From NCBI RefSeq assembly GCF_030295935.1, contig NZ_AP027362.1:2852001-2916000 (forward strand): a stretch of 64,000 nucleotides of DNA, written 5' to 3'. Each line of letters begins with the position of its first letter. The first letter of the stretch is position 1. Position numbers and translations under genes: made by a program. The stretch is from Thalassotalea piscium (GTDB lineage Bacteria > Pseudomonadota > Gammaproteobacteria > Enterobacterales > Alteromonadaceae). The notes under the pieces were generated by a model. That model worked only from the letters and a program-made list of their open reading frames with translations. It searched no databases and was not told the DNA's origin. Shown piece after piece: positions 37,839 through 47,659 of this stretch.

Positions 37839-39473
37839 TTATTTACAGAAATTTGCTGATTTAAATTGACTAATCAATGCAGTGGTTGAAGAGGATAATG
37901 ACACATCTTCGCCACCATCAATTACCGCTAATATTTGTTGTCCCAGTTGTTTACCTAGCTCTACACCCCACTGGTCAAACGAATTAATGTTCCACAAAAA
38001 GCCTTGTACTGCGATTTTATGCTCATACAGCGCCAATAAGGCACCAAATGAATAAGGTGTAACTTTATCAAGCAATAACATATTACTTGGAGTATTCCCC
38101 TTCATGACCTTATGTGGAGCAAGCTGTTCTGCGTCTTCTTTGTCAAAGTTTTGTTCAATCAATTCTTGCTGAGCTTGCAATAGTGTTTTACCTTTCATCA
38201 ATGCTTCACTTTGTGCAAAACAATTGGCAACAAGTACTTTATGATGTTCTTTCAAGTCAGATGAGCCTTGCAAAGCCACAATAAAGTCAGTTGGAATTAT
38301 TTCATTACTTTGATGCATTAATTGCATAAAAGCATGTTGACTATTCGTCCCTTCTTGCCCAAACACAATAGGAGCAGTTGCACAGCTAAGATGATCCCCT
38401 TGTTTATTAACAGATTTGCCATTACTTTCCATATCAGTTTGTTGTAGATAACCTGGAAGTGCTCTCATTCCGTGATCATAAGGAAGTATGGCTAAACTTG
38501 AATGCCCTAAAACATTTCGGTTCCATAACCCCACTAATGCCATGATCACTGGCATATTCTGCTCAAATTGACTAGTTAAAAAATGCTGATCCATTTCATA
38601 AGCACCATTTTTCAATTGAGAGAATTCATTATTGCCAATGGCTAACGCTAAGGGTAAACCAACTGCTGACCACAGTGAAAATCTACCTCCAACCCAGTCC
38701 CACATAGGGAGCACATTAGTAGCTGATAAGCCAAATTCAGTTGCTTTTGTAATGTTCGTGCTCACCGCATACCATTGCAATTGCATTAACTCTGAAAAAT
38801 CAATTAATTCATTATTAGCGTTACTTCGCATCCATTGTTTAACGGCTTGCGCGTTAAGCATAGTTTCTTGGGTAGTAAATGTCTTTGAAATAACGATCAC
38901 TAAGGTGGTATCTACTGACAACTTAGCAAGCTTTTCATGAACTGCTCCACCATCGATATTAGCAAGTACATGCACTGATAATGACGGGCTACAAAAAGGA
39001 TTTAACGCTGACAGTGCGACTTTAACCCCGTAAAAAGAGCCACCAATACCAATAACAAGCACATCAGTAAATCGCTTACCTGCGGCCGAAACAGATTTAC
39101 CTGAGCGGATATTATTAACAATTTGTTCAACCCGCTTTTCGGTCTCAATAACCTCATCTGCTTCGGTTTTTAAAATGGTTTGCTTAACAGAATTAGGTGC
39201 GCGTAAAACCGTATGCAATACAGCTCTATTTTCAGTGTTATTAATTTTTTCACCAGCAAACATACGAGTAATATTTTCGGTAAGCTTTTGCTCTTTTGCC
39301 CAAGAAAATAAAGTAGCTAGCTCATCATCGTTAATATTTTGTTTTGAGTAATCAAGGAATAAGCTGGCAGCTTTTATAGACATACTTTTTGCACGATCAT
39401 CATTTGTAAACAATGAAGCTATTGTTCGCTCTTTTGCCTGCAAAGCCATTTGACTAGCGTTTGATAATTCCAT
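37839..39473 (-). CDS. pgi: Glucose-6-phosphate isomerase
   Basis: Interconverts glucose-6-phosphate and fructose-6-phosphate in glycolysis, and here feeds hexosamine and UDP-glucose synthesis. The 544 residues (549 in E. coli) show the signatures DWVGGRFSLWSAVGLPLAL and GFLWNINSFDQWGVELGKQ. It starts 26 bases after galU on the same strand, so the two are probably co-transcribed. Such galU-pgi pairs are often at the end of polysaccharide loci. Confidence 0.97.
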   Translation of the reverse strand: MELSNASQMALQAKERTIASLFTNDDRAKSMSIKAASLFLDYSKQNINDDELATLFSWAKEQKLTENITRMFAGEKINNTENRAVLHTVLRAPNSVKQTILKTEADEVIETEKRVEQIVNNIRSGKSVSAAGKRFTDVLVIGIGGSFYGVKVALSALNPFCSPSLSVHVLANIDGGAVHEKLAKLSVDTTLVIVISKTFTTQETMLNAQAVKQWMRSNANNELIDFSELMQLQWYAVSTNITKATEFGLSATNVLPMWDWVGGRFSLWSAVGLPLALAIGNNEFSQLKNGAYEMDQHFLTSQFEQNMPVIMALVGLWNRNVLGHSSLAILPYDHGMRALPGYLQQTDMESNGKSVNKQGDHLSCATAPIVFGQEGTNSQHAFMQLMHQSNEIIPTDFIVALQGSSDLKEHHKVLVANCFAQSEALMKGKTLLQAQQELIEQNFDKEDAEQLAPHKVMKGNTPSNMLLLDKVTPYSFGALLALYEHKIAVQGFLWNINSFDQWGVELGKQLGQQILAVIDGGEDVSLSSSTTALISQFKSANFCK

Positions 39474-39499
39474 TTAAGCCACCATGATAACTAATGCTG

Positions 39500-40402
39500 T
39501 TAAAGCGTTTTTATTAAATTTTTAAGATAGTCGCTAAACTCATCACCTAATTCATGATGACGGAGTGCGTATTCAACGTTAGCTTTCATATAACCCATTT
39601 TAGAACCACAGTCGTGAGATTTTCCTGTCATATGAAAAGCCTCAACAGGCTCTAGTTTCATCAAGCTTGCAATAGCATCAGTTAACTGAATCTCATCACC
39701 TGCACCCGGTGGTGTAAACTCAAGTAAATCCCAAATAGGTGCAGAAAGTACATAACGACCAACAACCGCTAAGTTAGACGGCGCTTCGTCAATTGCTGGT
39801 TTTTCAACAACTTGTGTCATCACTTTAGATTCGCCAGCGTTAAGTGACTCCCCATTACAATCAGCAATACCATAACTACTCACCATTTCGGCAGGTACAG
39901 GTTCAACTAAAATTTGGCTTTGCCCCGTTTCTTCAAAACGTTTGAGCATAGCAGCAAGGTTTTCTGTTTTTAAATTTGCACTTGCGTCATCTAAAATCAC
40001 GTCTGGTAGAACAACTACAAAAGGTTGTTCACCTATTAATGGCCTTGCTTTTAAGACTGCATGACCTAATCCTTTAGCTTCACCCTGACGAACATGCATA
40101 ATAGTGACATCTTTAGGACAAATAGCTTGTATTTCGTCTAATAATTGGCGCTTTACCCGTTTTTCAAGCGTAGTTTCTAGTTCAAATGACTTATCAAAAT
40201 GGTTTTCTATTGCATTCTTAGATGAATGAGTAACAAGAACAATTTCTTTAATACCAGCAGCTACACATTCATTCACTATATATTGAATTAATGGTTTATC
40301 TACTATTGGCAACATTTCTTTAGGTATGGCTTTAGTTGCTGGTAACATTCTTGTGCCTAATCCAGCGACAGGGATCACAGCTTTTTTTATATTGTTAGTC
40401 AT
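39500..40402 (-). CDS. galU: UTP-glucose-1-phosphate uridylyltransferase
   Basis: Makes UDP-glucose from UTP and glucose-1-phosphate. The 300 residues begin with the nucleotidyltransferase motif [20 protein letters not shown] (12-31) and keep [15 protein letters not shown] and the VEKP segment. It lies 89 bases downstream of the epimerase gene and 26 bases upstream of pgi, all on the minus strand, forming a sugar-nucleotide module. Confidence 0.97.
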   Translation of the reverse strand: MTNNIKKAVIPVAGLGTRMLPATKAIPKEMLPIVDKPLIQYIVNECVAAGIKEIVLVTHSSKNAIENHFDKSFELETTLEKRVKRQLLDEIQAICPKDVTIMHVRQGEAKGLGHAVLKARPLIGEQPFVVVLPDVILDDASANLKTENLAAMLKRFEETGQSQILVEPVPAEMVSSYGIADCNGESLNAGESKVMTQVVEKPAIDEAPSNLAVVGRYVLSAPIWDLLEFTPPGAGDEIQLTDAIASLMKLEPVEAFHMTGKSHDCGSKMGYMKANVEYALRHHELGDEFSDYLKNLIKTL

Positions 40403-40491
40403 TGTTCGTCTCTTTTAATCCATTTAATTTCAAAGTAAGCTGATAGTTTATTTGAGCTTCTTATATAACCGATTAGCTACGCTTAACTTAC

Positions 40492-41511
40492 TTATAGGTT
40501 GCTAACATACCACTTCATTGCTTTCGTGATACCTTGTTGAATGCGATACTCAGGTTCATAGCCTAATAGCTTTTTAGCCTTTGAAATATCAGCTTGTGAA
40601 TGACGAACATCACCTGCTCTAAAATCTCGATAAACAGGAGCTTTATCTACATTGACATTATTTTCCGCCAAAGCAACTTTTAAACTATCAAACAGAATAT
40701 TTAACGTGGTTCTATCGCCTACAGCAACATTATATACTTGGTTTTTACCCTCGTCATTCGCTAGCGCAGCTAGAATATTAGCTTGCACTGCATTTTCGAC
40801 AAAACAAAAGTCGCGAGAAGTTTCACCATCTCCATTCACAAAAACATCTTCTTGGTTATACATTGCCGCAGTCCACTTAGGAATAACAGCTGCGTATGCA
40901 CCATCTGGGTCTTGACGCTTGCCAAACACATTAAAATAACGAAGTCCTATGCTGTTCAAATCATACGTGCGTTTAAAGACATCGGCATAAAGTTCATTAA
41001 CATATTTAGTAACGGCATAAGGTGACAATGGGTTACCAATATTTTCTTCAATTTTTGGTAATGCCGGATGATCGCCATAAGTTGAACTTGACGCAGCATA
41101 TACAAAGGTTTTAACCTTGGCTTCTTTAGCTGCTACTAACATATTTAAAAAGCCAGTAACATTAGCTGCATTGGTTGTAATTGGATCAGCAATAGAGCGT
41201 GGTACAGAACCTAAGGCAGCTTGATGAAGAATATAGTCAACTCCATTCACTGCTTGCTGACAATCGCTTAACTCACGAATATCACCTTTAATAAAAGTAA
41301 AGCTATTCCACTGTTGCTCTGAAACTGTACTTTGTACTTCATCTAAGTTTTTTTGGTGGCCAGTTGCAAAGTTATCTAAACCAATTACTTTTTGGTTAAG
41401 TAACAACAAAGTTTCTAGTAGGTTAGAGCCAATAAAGCCCGCACAACCTGTTACTAGCCAAGTATGCTGTGTAGTTTGTAATTGTGCTTGAATTAGATGA
41501 TATTGACTCAT
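40492..41511 (-). CDS. wbpP: UDP-N-acetylglucosamine 4-epimerase, WbpP/TviC type
   Basis: Short-chain dehydrogenase/reductase-family epimerase interconverting UDP-GlcNAc(A) and UDP-GalNAc(A). From ATG 41511 (339 residues), where GGAC precedes the start and family homology begins; a 40-residue upstream extension is unlike the family. It has the Rossmann motif [10 protein letters not shown] (21-30), [13 protein letters not shown] and catalytic [27 protein letters not shown] is typical of the WbpP/TviC group. It follows the 6-dehydrogenase gene, so together they should make UDP-GalNAcA for a capsule or O-antigen. Confidence 0.88.
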   Translation of the reverse strand: MSQYHLIQAQLQTTQHTWLVTGCAGFIGSNLLETLLLLNQKVIGLDNFATGHQKNLDEVQSTVSEQQWNSFTFIKGDIRELSDCQQAVNGVDYILHQAALGSVPRSIADPITTNAANVTGFLNMLVAAKEAKVKTFVYAASSSTYGDHPALPKIEENIGNPLSPYAVTKYVNELYADVFKRTYDLNSIGLRYFNVFGKRQDPDGAYAAVIPKWTAAMYNQEDVFVNGDGETSRDFCFVENAVQANILAALANDEGKNQVYNVAVGDRTTLNILFDSLKVALAENNVNVDKAPVYRDFRAGDVRHSQADISKAKKLLGYEPEYRIQQGITKAMKWYVSNL

Positions 41512-41660
41512 ACAACGTCCATTTATTATTGCTTGATAATTACTGGCTAGTTTAACACTGCCTATTTGCTTGGCACAATGGCACCGACAGCTGAAATAAA
41601 TGAAAATGCCAATAAATTGCTTTATTGGCACTCAATCATTAAGTTTTAATTAGCTGTAAG

Positions 41661-42950
41661 CTATAAACGGATATCAGCAAGTGCAGGATCAAGCATATAT
41701 TTTAAATCGTAAATAACATGATCTGCTTTTAAGTAACCTTTAATATCTTCAGCAGTAAGTGCTTTAAACTGGTGATGAGCAACGGCAAAAATTACCGCAT
41801 CATATTTATTCTTTTCAGGGTGTTTAATTAAATCAACACCATATTCATGTTTGGCTTCATCTGGATTTACCCAAGGGTCATATACATCAACATTTACGTA
41901 GTATTCACCCAACTCAGAAAGAATATCAACAACTTTTGTATTACGAACATCAGGGCAATTTTCTTTAAAGGTTAATCCCATAACGAGCACGTTTGCACCA
42001 TTAATTTGTATTTTACGTTTAATCATTTGCTTAGTTAATTGTGCAACGACATAAGCCCCCATACCATCATTGATACGTCTACCGGCTAAAATAACTTCAG
42101 GGTTATACCCAATAGACTGCGCCTTATGTGTTAGATAGTAAGGGTCAACACCAATACAATGACCGCCAACTAGCCCAGGACGAAACGGAAGAAAATTCCA
42201 TTTAGTCCCCGCCGCTTTTAGTACTTCCTCGGTATCAATACCTAGTTTATTAAAAATTACTGCAAGCTCATTAATTAACGCAATATTTAAGTCTCTTTGT
42301 GTGTTCTCTATTACTTTAGCTGCTTCTGCCACTTTAATTGAAGACGCTAAATAAGTCCCCGCCGTGATAATAGAGGCGTACAAGCTATCAATAAATTGAG
42401 CAATCTCAGGTGTAGAACCAGACGTTACTTTTAAAATATTGGTAACTCTATGCTCTTTATCACCTGGATTAATTCGTTCTGGGCTATAACCGGCAAAAAA
42501 GTCTTTGTTAAAAATCAGACCAGACACTTTTTCTATTTCAGGCAAACACTCATCTTCAGTAGCACCGGGGAAAACGGTTGATTCGTATATAACAATGTCA
42601 CCTTTGGAAATAACGCTACCAAGCATCTGACTCGCTTTTATTAGCGGAGTTAAATCAGGCTGTTTATGTTGATCAATTGGAGTTGGCACAGTTACGATAT
42701 AGACATTGCACTCTTTTAGCGCGGCAACTTCTGCTGAATAGCGAATTAATGGCGAGTCTGCCATTTCTTCTTTTGATACCTCTAAGGTAAAATCATTACC
42801 TTGATTAAGTTCTTGAACGCGTTGTTTGTTTATATCAAAGCCTAAGGTCGGGTATTTTTTACCAAACTCAACTGCGAGCGGCAAGCCAACATATCCTAAA
42901 CCAATAACAGCTACTTTAGTATTCTCTAATGTATGAAACATAGTTCGCAC
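41661..42950 (-). CDS. tviB: UDP-N-acetyl-hexosamine 6-dehydrogenase, TviB/WbpO type
   Basis: NAD-dependent oxidation of UDP-GlcNAc/UDP-GalNAc at C6 to the uronic acid. The 429 residues have the N-terminal [10 protein letters not shown] motif (17-26), [10 protein letters not shown] and the catalytic-cysteine segment [13 protein letters not shown] (about 267-279), matching Vi-antigen TviB. The start is GTG at 42950 with AAAGGA close before it; ATG at 42941 is the alternative. First gene of the minus-strand sugar-nucleotide run; the assembly glycosyltransferases are not in the window. Confidence 0.9.
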   Translation of the reverse strand: MRTMFHTLENTKVAVIGLGYVGLPLAVEFGKKYPTLGFDINKQRVQELNQGNDFTLEVSKEEMADSPLIRYSAEVAALKECNVYIVTVPTPIDQHKQPDLTPLIKASQMLGSVISKGDIVIYESTVFPGATEDECLPEIEKVSGLIFNKDFFAGYSPERINPGDKEHRVTNILKVTSGSTPEIAQFIDSLYASIITAGTYLASSIKVAEAAKVIENTQRDLNIALINELAVIFNKLGIDTEEVLKAAGTKWNFLPFRPGLVGGHCIGVDPYYLTHKAQSIGYNPEVILAGRRINDGMGAYVVAQLTKQMIKRKIQINGANVLVMGLTFKENCPDVRNTKVVDILSELGEYYVNVDVYDPWVNPDEAKHEYGVDLIKHPEKNKYDAVIFAVAHHQFKALTAEDIKGYLKADHVIYDLKYMLDPALADIRL

Positions 42951-43295
42951 TCAATCCTTTTATATTTAACGTATATCTATCTTAGAAACATTTAATAGAT
43001 CAATCTTACTATTAATTAACAAATGAAGACTAGTAAAAGTTATATAAACCTTGGGGAAAGTTGAATATATCGGCCTTATATTAAATTATAATTCACTTAA
43101 TTTATGTAAATAAAACTTTCATAGTACCCTGCATATGAAAGCACCAAGAACTTGCACTTATCGATTTTCCTCGGTATAACAAGCGCAGATTTTATTTAAT
43201 ATGCATCATTTCGTGTTACTTTTTATTCAATTCGTTTAAATTTAAAGCAACAAATAATAATTACAAAGTAATGAAGCAATCTGGAAGGAAACTTT
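42951..43295. other. Divergent intergenic region, tviB / peptide transporter
   Basis: 345 bp without a supportable gene. It is AT-rich and must hold promoters for both directions. The only structure I see is CTTTCATA (43116-43123) with TATGAAAG (43134-43141), an 8-bp inverted repeat that could be an operator. A frame beginning at 43271 is out of phase with the transporter and is not a gene. Confidence 0.4.
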
Positions 43296-44825
43296 ATGAC
43301 AACGCAAACCGAAAAAACATTTTTTGGTCAACCAGCAGGTTTACAAACCTTATTTTTCACCGAAATGTGGGAGCGAATGAGTTACTACGGCATGCGTATG
43401 CTGTTAGTGTTATTTATGACCGCAACCCTTCAAGAGGGTGGTTTAGCACTTACCGTTGCCTCGGCTACCGCTATTTATGGTTTATACACCGGCTGTGTAT
43501 ACTTTATGGGCCTACCTGGCGGCTGGATTTCTGATCGACTATTAGGTGGTCAACGCGCAGTTTGGTATGGCGGCCTTATTATTATGTTTGGCCATATTGT
43601 GTTAGCAATCCCTAACGACAAAACCTTTTTTGTTGGCTTGATCCTAGTTATTTTAGGAACAGGCTTACTTAAACCAAATATCGCAGCGCTAGTTGGGCAG
43701 TTATATTCTGATAAAGATGTACGACGCGATAGTGGCTTTGCCATTTACTATATGGGCATTAATATTGGTTCAATACTTGGTAATCTTATTTGTGGATATT
43801 TAATGGAATATCAAGGTTGGCACTGGGCCTTTGGTGCTGCAGCTATTGGTATGGCAATTGGTTTAATTCAATATAAAAGAACACTTCCGAAACTAAATTC
43901 TATTGGTGATAAGCCTGAATCTCCACTATCACCAAAAGGTGAAAAAATTAGTTGGTCTATTATCATTGGTGTACTTGGCGCTATTGGTATTATTGCTTAT
44001 ATGGCATTAACTGGTGGTTTAACAATAGATCCTGTTACTGTTGCTGAATATGTAGCGATTAGTTTCACTGCTATATTTGTCGCATATTATGTGGCTATTT
44101 ACTGGTTTGGTAATTTAACGACTAACGAGAAGAAACGCCTTGGCGCTCTTCTACTAGTGTGTATTGCTTCAGCTTTCTTTTGGTCAGGTTTCGAGCAAGC
44201 GGGTTCTTCAATGAATTTATTTGCCAGAGATTACACAGACCGTTTTGTTGGAAGTTTTGAAGTACCAACGGGTTGGTTCCAGTCATTAAACTCAATGTTT
44301 ATTGTGGTATTGTCACCATTTTTCGCAGCCCTTTGGATTAATATAGGTAAACGCTATGTTACACCTGCTTACGGCATAAAATGTGCTGTTGGTTTAATTA
44401 TTATGGCTAGTGGCTTTATCCTAATGTTCCTTGCAGCGCAATGGGCAGCATCTGGTTTAAAAGTTGCACCATATTGGTTAATTGCTACATACTTTTTACA
44501 CACGGTTGGTGAACTATGTTTAAGCCCTGTTGCATTAAGTGCAATTAGTAAGCTTTCTCCACGTCGCTTTGCAGGTCAAATGATGGGGGTATTTGTACTA
44601 ACTTATTCAATAGGTAACATTATTTCAGGATTGTTAGCGGGTAACTTTGATCCAAATGCTATCGATCAATTACCTCAACTTTACTTACAAATCAGCTTAT
44701 TTAGTATTGGTATTGGTATAATGATCCTACTCTTTAGCTTAAAAACTCGTTTCTGGGAAAGCTTACAAGACGAAAATGATGAAAAGAAGATTAAACCTGA
44801 AGACGTAGTTCCTACAATGCAATAA
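43296..44825 (+). CDS. Proton-dependent oligopeptide (POT) transporter
   Basis: Inner-membrane H+-coupled di/tripeptide symporter of the POT/PTR family. The 509 residues form about fourteen helices. The ExxER proton-coupling motif appears as TEMWERMSYYGMR (22-34), and the second signature LGTGLLKPNI plus FAIYYMGINIGS follows. AAGGAAAC precedes the ATG by 7 bases. It is monocistronic with its own terminator. DtpA/DtpB-like, but the exact subtype is not decidable. Confidence 0.93.
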   Translation: MTTQTEKTFFGQPAGLQTLFFTEMWERMSYYGMRMLLVLFMTATLQEGGLALTVASATAIYGLYTGCVYFMGLPGGWISDRLLGGQRAVWYGGLIIMFGHIVLAIPNDKTFFVGLILVILGTGLLKPNIAALVGQLYSDKDVRRDSGFAIYYMGINIGSILGNLICGYLMEYQGWHWAFGAAAIGMAIGLIQYKRTLPKLNSIGDKPESPLSPKGEKISWSIIIGVLGAIGIIAYMALTGGLTIDPVTVAEYVAISFTAIFVAYYVAIYWFGNLTTNEKKRLGALLLVCIASAFFWSGFEQAGSSMNLFARDYTDRFVGSFEVPTGWFQSLNSMFIVVLSPFFAALWINIGKRYVTPAYGIKCAVGLIIMASGFILMFLAAQWAASGLKVAPYWLIATYFLHTVGELCLSPVALSAISKLSPRRFAGQMMGVFVLTYSIGNIISGLLAGNFDPNAIDQLPQLYLQISLFSIGIGIMILLFSLKTRFWESLQDENDEKKIKPEDVVPTMQ

Positions 44826-44843
44826 AAACTAATTATTAGTTAT

Positions 44844-44883
44844 AAAAGCAGTGAAACAATAACTTGTTCACTGCTTTTTTTTT
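44844..44883 (+). terminator. Rho-independent terminator after the peptide transporter
   Basis: AAAAGCAGTGAA (44844-44855) and TTCACTGCTTTT (44867-44878) form a 12-bp stem with an 11-nt loop followed by a long T run (to 44883). It overlaps the upstream extension of the next reading frame, which supports the later GTG start of that gene. Confidence 0.92.
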
Positions 44884-44923
44884 GTTTAAATTAACAAGCA
44901 AATATATCGTCAGGGCAAGCTTT

Positions 44924-45547
44924 GTGAATAAACCATCCTTTTCAACGAATTCAGCCCATGCCGTTCGTGCAAAAATACGCCAGCGCCGAAAAGCATTATC
45001 ATTTCAAGAGCAGAGCATTGCTAGCGAAGCACTTTTAATACAATTGCGTGAGCTAGTTGATGTTGGGCAGGCTAATAATATTGCAATTTACTTAAGTAAT
45101 GATGGCGAACTTAATCCTGAATTATTTATACAGTGGTGCTGGCAGCAAGGCATTAATACATATTTACCCGTTCTTCACCCTTTTAGTAAAGGCCAGTTAC
45201 TGTTTTTGCGCTACCATCAACACAGCCAAATGAAAGCTAATATATATGGCATTCTAGAGCCTAAGCTTAGTGTACTTGATATTATTTCAACGTCAGATCT
45301 CGACATTATCTTTACACCTCTGGTTGCCTTTGATGCTGAAGGTAACAGAATGGGTATGGGTGGTGGTTTTTATGATCGAACCTTAAGCAAATGGTACCAG
45401 CAATTTCAGAGTGATATTAACGCTAAGCCACGCCCAATTGGTTTAGCTCATGACTGCCAAAAAGTTGAACGTCTAGCGGTTCAAGACTGGGATATTCCAC
45501 TTGCAAAAATAGTTACCCCTACAGCTATTTATGATTTCACTGTTTAA
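44924..45547 (+). CDS. fau: 5-formyltetrahydrofolate cyclo-ligase
   Basis: Converts 5-formyl-THF to 5,10-methenyl-THF with ATP. I start it at GTG 44924 (207 residues): similarity begins just after ([14 protein letters not shown]), and an upstream ATG at 44864 lies inside the preceding terminator. The C-terminal signature [11 protein letters not shown] is present. The gene order fau-rpiA-serA mirrors the E. coli region, but the zapA and 6S RNA genes that usually precede fau are replaced by the peptide transporter. Confidence 0.9.
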   Translation: MNKPSFSTNSAHAVRAKIRQRRKALSFQEQSIASEALLIQLRELVDVGQANNIAIYLSNDGELNPELFIQWCWQQGINTYLPVLHPFSKGQLLFLRYHQHSQMKANIYGILEPKLSVLDIISTSDLDIIFTPLVAFDAEGNRMGMGGGFYDRTLSKWYQQFQSDINAKPRPIGLAHDCQKVERLAVQDWDIPLAKIVTPTAIYDFTV

Positions 45548-45618
45548 ATAACAAATGCCATACCAATGGGTATATAATACATTCAACTAACACATCAATA
45601 ACTCTTCAAGGATCTGGT

Positions 45619-46275
45619 ATGACACAAGATGAAATGAAAAAATCAGCCGCAGTAAAAGCGCTAGAATTTGTTAAAGACGATACAATTGTAGGTGTAGGTA
45701 CAGGCTCTACTGTAAATTACTTTATTGACGCTTTAGCTACAAAAAAAGATCGTATTTCAGGTGCGGTATCAAGCTCTGAAGAGTCTACAAAACGATTAAT
45801 GGCCTTAGGTATAGAGGTATTTGATTTAAATAATATAGACGCTATTGACGTTTATGTTGATGGTGCCGACGAAATTACCGAACACATGCACATGATCAAA
45901 GGCGGTGGTGCAGCGCTCACTCGTGAAAAAATAGTAGCTGCTGTCGCTAAAACGTTTATTTGCATTGCCGATGAGAGCAAACAAGTGCCAATGCTTGGCA
46001 AATTTCCATTGCCAGTAGAGGTTATTCCAATGGCACGAAGTTACATAGCAAGAGAGCTTGTAAAGCTTGGCGGAGATCCTGTTTATCGCCAAGGCGTGGT
46101 CACAGACAATGGTAATGTAATTCTTGATGTGCATAACTTAGACATAATTAATCCAAAGCAGCTTGAATCAGATATCAATGCATTAGTAGGCGTTGTTACT
46201 AATGGCCTTTTTGCGCATCGCTGCGCAGATATTTTGATCCTTGGCACTGCGCTAGGTCCAAAAATCATAAAATAA
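45619..46275 (+). CDS. rpiA: Ribose-5-phosphate isomerase A
   Basis: Interconverts ribose-5-phosphate and ribulose-5-phosphate in the pentose phosphate pathway. The 218 residues (219 in E. coli) show [13 protein letters not shown] (28-40), DGADEI and [12 protein letters not shown] with the catalytic residues. AAGGA precedes the ATG by about 8 bases. It lies between fau and serA in the same orientation, a conserved gammaproteobacterial order. Confidence 0.97.
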   Translation: MTQDEMKKSAAVKALEFVKDDTIVGVGTGSTVNYFIDALATKKDRISGAVSSSEESTKRLMALGIEVFDLNNIDAIDVYVDGADEITEHMHMIKGGGAALTREKIVAAVAKTFICIADESKQVPMLGKFPLPVEVIPMARSYIARELVKLGGDPVYRQGVVTDNGNVILDVHNLDIINPKQLESDINALVGVVTNGLFAHRCADILILGTALGPKIIK

Positions 46276-46317
46276 CACTTTAGAGTTTATACACTATATG
46301 ATAATTTAGGTGGGTAG

Positions 46318-46341
46318 TTTTAGATATCTAGCCATCTAAAA
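46318..46341. promoter_or_regulatory. Inverted repeat between rpiA and serA
   Basis: TTTTAGAT (46318-46325) and ATCTAAAA (46334-46341) are an 8-bp perfect inverted repeat with an 8-nt spacer, 26 bases before the serA start. It could be an operator or a weak terminator for rpiA; there is no T run after it. Confidence 0.3.
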
Positions 46342-46367
46342 GAAAAATAACTTAGAGAATGTTAATC

Positions 46368-47597
46368 ATGAGCAATAACTCTTTAGCAAAAGAAAAAATT
46401 AAGATTTTATTATTAGAAGGTGTACACCAGAGCGCATTAGAAGAATTAAAGTCCAAGGGTTACACTAACATTGAATACCTTAAAACATCTCTAAGTGAAG
46501 AAGAGCTCATTGAAAAGATCGCTTCAGTTCACTTTATTGGTATCAGATCCCGCACCCAATTAACTGAAAAAGTTATTAATCACGCAAAAAAATTAGTTGC
46601 TATTGGCTGTTTTTGTATTGGTACTAACCAAGTTGATATTGCCGCTGCACAATCACGTGGTATCCCTGTATTTAATGCGCCATTTTCTAACACTCGCTCC
46701 GTCGCGGAGTTAGTTATTGGTGAGTTATTATTGCTCCTTCGCGGTATTCCTGAAAAAAGTGCGCAAGCTCATCGTGGTGTATGGAATAAATCTGCAGCAG
46801 GTTCTGTTGAAGCTAGAGGCAAAATACTGGGGATCATTGGTTACGGTCATATTGGTATGCAGTTAGGCATATTAGCTGAAACCTTAGGTATGAAAGTACG
46901 CTTTTATGATATTGAAACTAAGTTACCTTTAGGTAATGCCAGTCAAGCAACCTCACTTACTTCTTTACTTCAAGAATCAGATATTATTAGTTTACATGTA
47001 CCTGAAACTGCACAAACTCAAAACATGATGGGCGCAGCTGAATTTGAAGTTATGAAAGACGGTGTTGTTTTTATTAATGCTTCCCGCGGTACCGTAGTAG
47101 ATATAGAGGCACTCGCTGATGCCTTAGCAACTAAAAAAGTATCAGGAGCAGCTATTGATGTATTTCCAATAGAGCCTAAGGGTAATGACGAAGAATTTAT
47201 TTCACCGTTACGAGCATTTGATAACGTTATTCTTACCCCTCATATTGGTGGTAGCACTAAAGAGGCGCAAGAAAATATTGGATTGGAAGTTGCTAGCAAA
47301 CTTGCAAAGTATTCTGATAATGGTTCCACATTATCCGCGGTGAACTTTCCTGAAGTATCATTACCTGAATATGTTGGCGCACGTCGTTTGTTACATATTC
47401 ATCATAACCAGCCCGGTATTTTAACAAAAATTAACCAAGCTTTTGCTGAGCACAATATTAATATTGCCGCCCAATACTTACAAACAGATTCAAAGATCGG
47501 ATACGTAGTAATAGATATTGAAGCAGAAAATAGTGACCTTGCATTAAGAGAATTAAAACAGATCAAAGGAACGATTAAAGCAAGAATATTACATTAA
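46368..47597 (+). CDS. serA: D-3-phosphoglycerate dehydrogenase
   Basis: First step of serine synthesis, oxidising 3-phosphoglycerate with NAD. 409 residues from ATG 46368, chosen over 46359 because GAGA lies 9 bases before it and would directly abut the earlier ATG. Catalytic-domain and Rossmann motifs GIIGYGHIGMQLG, NASRGTVVD and LTPHIGGST are present, then a C-terminal ACT domain (about 335-409, HHNQPGILTKINQ) that in E. coli binds serine for feedback inhibition. Confidence 0.96.
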   Translation: MSNNSLAKEKIKILLLEGVHQSALEELKSKGYTNIEYLKTSLSEEELIEKIASVHFIGIRSRTQLTEKVINHAKKLVAIGCFCIGTNQVDIAAAQSRGIPVFNAPFSNTRSVAELVIGELLLLLRGIPEKSAQAHRGVWNKSAAGSVEARGKILGIIGYGHIGMQLGILAETLGMKVRFYDIETKLPLGNASQATSLTSLLQESDIISLHVPETAQTQNMMGAAEFEVMKDGVVFINASRGTVVDIEALADALATKKVSGAAIDVFPIEPKGNDEEFISPLRAFDNVILTPHIGGSTKEAQENIGLEVASKLAKYSDNGSTLSAVNFPEVSLPEYVGARRLLHIHHNQPGILTKINQAFAEHNINIAAQYLQTDSKIGYVVIDIEAENSDLALRELKQIKGTIKARILH

Positions 47598-47605
47598 TTT
47601 TCAAT

Positions 47606-47648
47606 TATATCTGTGCTAGATCGTTAAATTAGCGCTAGCACAGATATA
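47606..47648. terminator. Strong hairpin between convergent serA and aminotransferase genes
   Basis: TATATCTGTGCTAG (47606-47619) and CTAGCACAGATATA (47635-47648) form a perfect 14-bp stem with a 15-nt loop, 9 bases after serA and 12 bases before the opposing stop. Probably a bidirectional terminator, though T runs are weak on both sides. Confidence 0.65.
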
Positions 47649-47659
47649 GTTAATCTAAC

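Noticed and set aside
41512-41631. 40-codon N-terminal extension of the WbpP-type epimerase
   Set aside because: Cysteine-rich and unlike the family; ATG 41511 has a better ribosome-binding site and the right length.
43271-43534. 87-codon frame overlapping the start of the peptide transporter
   Set aside because: Different phase from the POT transporter, which has full-length homology and its own ribosome-binding site.
44864-44923. N-terminal extension of the fau gene
   Set aside because: Begins inside the rho-independent terminator of the upstream transporter; homology begins after GTG 44924.
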